DNA of 64,000 nt. It comes from Populus alba (lineage: Eukaryota > Streptophyta > Magnoliopsida > Malpighiales > Salicaceae). Numbering within the stretch: position 1 is the first letter of the stretch; every line of letters starts with the position of its first letter. The notes beneath the pieces were generated by a model. It made no database searches and was not told the origin of the DNA. It worked only from the letters and a program-made list of their open reading frames with translations. The stretch spans positions 1,805,501 through 1,869,500 of the forward strand of contig NC_133289.1 in assembly GCF_005239225.2 (NCBI RefSeq), in the 5' to 3' direction. A program made the position numbers and the translations under genes. Shown one piece after another: positions 61,235 to 64,000 of this stretch.

Positions 61235-62180
61235 TATTAAAAAAATATTTAAAGTACCTTTAAAGTATTCCTAAATAAAAATGTTAATTAATTGTTTTTT
61301 TTATAAAATAATATTTAAATTATACTTGAAGTATCCTAAATAATATTTTTTATAAAAAAAACTATCCTAAATAGAAATCTTAATAATTATTTTTTTATAA
61401 AAAAAAACATTTAAATTATCCTTGAAGTTTTCTAAACATAAATGTTAAAAAAAATTGATAATTTTTTTTATTCTTATAAAAAAAATATTTAAACTATTCT
61501 TTAAGTATCATAAACAGAAATACTAATTATTATTTTTTTGTAATTTTTTTCTATAAAAAATATTAAAATTATCCTTGAATTATCCTGAATAATGTTTTAT
61601 CAATTTTTTCTATTTTGTTTAAAAATATATATTTAAAATACCCTTGAGGTCCTAAACAGAAATGGTAATTAATTGTTTTATATATTTTTATATAAAAAAA
61701 TTAAACTATACTTGAAGTTTCTTGAATAATTGTTTTTATTAAAAAAAAAATTATTTAACAAAAAAACAATTTAAACTATCCTTAAAGTATCTTAAACAAA
61801 AAAACCAATTATTTTTTTATAAATTATTTTAAATAGAAATCCTAATTATTATTATTATTTATTTATTATTTTTTATAGGATCTTCGGCCCAAGAAACTTT
61901 TTTATTTTTATAAAAAAAACATTTAAACTACCTTTGAAGTATCATAAATAGAGATGATAATTAATTATTTTATAATTTTTTTATTTAAAAAAAATATTTA
62001 AATTACACTTGAAGTATCCTAAATAATTTTTTTTTTATTTTTTATAACAACAACAATTTAAACTATCCTTAAAGTATCCTAAACATAAATTCTAATTAAT
62101 TTTTTTTATAAATTATTTTATTTTTATAAAAAAAATATTTAAATCATCATTGAAGTATCATAAATAAAAATTATAATTAG
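61235..62180 (+). repeat. Degenerate minisatellite, about 14 units of ~50-85 bp
   Basis: The core tatttaaa(t/c)tatccttgaagtatcctaaa recurs with changes near 61246, 61312, 61361, 61408, 61486, 61560, 61630, 61695, 61765, 61825, 61919, 61995, 62053 and 62138 (core given here with more than one choice per site). Units end either in a(g)aaat..taattaatt or in a shorter ataatttttt, and the two kinds partly alternate. No coding frame. Confidence 0.85.
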
Positions 62181-64000
62181 TTTTTTTAGGCTCTTAGATC
62201 TGACAGCCATGCAGACCCAAGAGGCTAGGATATGGCTACCCTTGTCTAATCCAAGCAAACAATAAACAAATATAGGACAATTACATATTTTAGTTGTCAG
62301 AAGATATAAAAAAAAGAAAGAAACACAAACAACTAAAAAAAATCTTATAAAAATTTAAAATTTAAAATTAAAAGTAAAATTACTATTATAATTTATAGTA
62401 AAATTTCTCTTAATCCATAATAATTTCCCCTTATTATTTAGCTTTTGTTATTATGATGGGCTTCATAAACGGATTTAAATATTGAATATGAGGAGTGTTG
62501 TTATGTTGACCCAAGCTTTATATTTTTTGGGCCATTAGAAGTTATAGAGGCCCAAAGTAATGACCCTACTCTAGATAAGTAACGGGCCACATAATAAATC
62601 CAGAGGATCAAATGAAAAAAAAAATATGAATACGAGCTCTATTTAAGAATATAAATCCTAGGCCCATTAGAATGGTTTCTCATCATCTTTCTCTTTAAAA
62701 GTAATTTGTAGCCCTAATCTCTTCTTTCGTTTATATAGAAAAAAAAAAAAAATTAAGCTTGCTTAACATCAAATCTGTGATTAACATGAATTTTTTAGGG
62801 AATTTACAATTGTATCTGACATTGTTTTATTTATTGATTAATTAAAATCCGATTTTCTTGAATTCTCAATATTTAAGAGGAAAAAAAAAAACTCCGAAGG
62901 CTTGTTTTTATTTGCTGGAGAGTGAGAAAATTAACAACGAAGGGTTTTTAAAACTGTGGAGAAATCTCCATTATCTAGTGATCTAAAAAAGGAAACAATT
63001 AAGTGAGAATTCCTGGGATCCAGGGTGTGTATGTTTGTGCGGCCATACCATACTGTTCAAAAATATATATATTTTTTTTTTAAATTATTTTGTATATATA
63101 TTTTGGATCATTTTAATTTAATAATTCAAAAAATTAAAAAATATTATTTTAATATATTTCAAAATTAAAAACACTTTGAAAAATAATAAAAATTACTTTA
63201 ATTACGGTAACTGATTTGACTTTAGTTTCTTCGGGAAAAAGAAATCGCCAAGTGAGATGGACTCCGGAGAAGGATTAAAAGACGGTATAAAACGACGGGG
63301 ACAAGTATTGTTGAGCCGATACAGTGCATCCTCTCAAATTCCACGGTAAACCCAATATTCATAATTTGTTTTTCAATTGTATTTTGTTTGTAAAGTCTTT
63401 TCAAATGATTTTTTTTATTTTATATATATTTAATTTTTGAAAAAATTATCGTTATTTATCTATGTTTTATTAATCCATTCTATATGTAAATTTTATTTTT
63501 TAAAATATTTTTAATAAAAATATTTCAAATAATATTTGTAATATATTCAATCTTGCATCCATGATATGTTTTTTCTTTTTAGTTTACTCAATCAATTTAA
63601 TATAAATATTTATTTTTATTATCGTTTGATTAAATAAAAAAATTTATTTTAATAAATAAAATTAACAAACACAATAAGATAAAATTCTTCTCTTATAAAA
63701 TGAAATATTTTAATCTATATTTAATTTTTTGTATTTTTTTATTTCTTTTATTAACACATATAGAGTTATCAATTCATTTAATTACATGAATACATAATTT
63801 TTCTGATTTCCTACAAAAACACGTAAAAAAGCCGCCCTGTGTATAATTTTTTTTTTTTTTTGGTGTTGAAAGAAAAGCCTCCCTGCGCGCAGAGAAGCAT
63901 GTTTCACGTAACTAGCAAAACAATAGTCTGAATCACAACAAGTAGAGTGATAAATGGACATTCTATCAATCAAATCATCCAAAAGCTTGCAAATTGCAAC
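62181..64000. repeat. AT-rich right edge of the window
   Basis: 62185-62260 repeats the gacccaaga words of the composite element. 63090-63190 is another AT-rich family member (attttaatatatttcaaaattaaa). 63220-63360 and 63820-63960 are less biased, but I see no gene in either. A gene beginning beyond 64000 cannot be excluded. Confidence 0.45.

Noticed and set aside
63220..63410. 60-codon minus-strand frame near the right edge as a small gene
   Set aside because: No motif, no splice partner and no neighbouring context; composition alone can give it.

Overview
The window is plant nuclear DNA. Coding exons are split by GT-AG introns, the spaces between genes are very AT-rich and full of transposon relics, and all proteins are most like dicot proteins. 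The poplar/willow family (Salicaceae, probably Populus) is my best guess. It rests on remembered protein likeness and on the style of the dispersed repeats, and is inference rather than proof. I rebuilt eight protein-coding genes exon by exon, checking splice sites and reading frame by hand.

Layout. 1-6.4 kb holds nested repeats: a hAT-type element with an exact 8-bp target duplication, inserted in a longer repeat that recurs at 38.8-40.5 kb. A broken UDP-glycosyltransferase copy and a strange TCGG-periodic stretch follow. 6.4-17 kb holds FAR1 and FHY3, two transcription factors derived from Mutator transposases, side by side on the minus strand. 21.0-24.9 kb (+) is a DHHC protein S-acyltransferase of the PAT19/PAT20 type. 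27.3-32.7 kb (+) is mitochondrial GABA transaminase (POP2 type, 19 coding exons). 34.8-35.4 kb (+) is an intronless AP2/ERF (DREB, group III) factor. 38.1-38.4 kb (-) is a two-exon gene for a 67-residue membrane protein. 40.5-46.6 kb is gene-poor. 46.7-54.9 kb (+) is a 1325-residue coiled-coil, tail-anchored protein with a 3.3-kb leader intron. 56.3-59.5 kb (-) is a domesticated hAT-transposase-like gene with two BED zinc fingers. 60.9-62.2 kb contains a degenerate minisatellite, and the rest is AT-rich repeat.

Most notable is gene order. In Arabidopsis, as I recall it, FHY3, a PAT gene, GABA-T, a small membrane protein and a hAT-like gene lie close together around At3g22170-At3g22220. FAR1, a PAT gene and a hAT-like gene lie in the sister block around At4g15020-At4g15090. 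Here FAR1 and FHY3 sit together in one block. This suggests they began as a tandem pair and that each Arabidopsis block later kept only one of them. Both genes end in a run of short exons whose lengths are multiples of three, with three successive 69-nt exons coding for diverged copies of one 23-residue repeat.

The genes are not an operon. FAR1 and FHY3 act together in phytochrome A and wider light signalling. The others (protein palmitoylation, GABA breakdown, stress-type transcription, endomembrane coiled coil) are neighbours by ancestry. I found no CRISPR array, rRNA gene or convincing tRNA gene.
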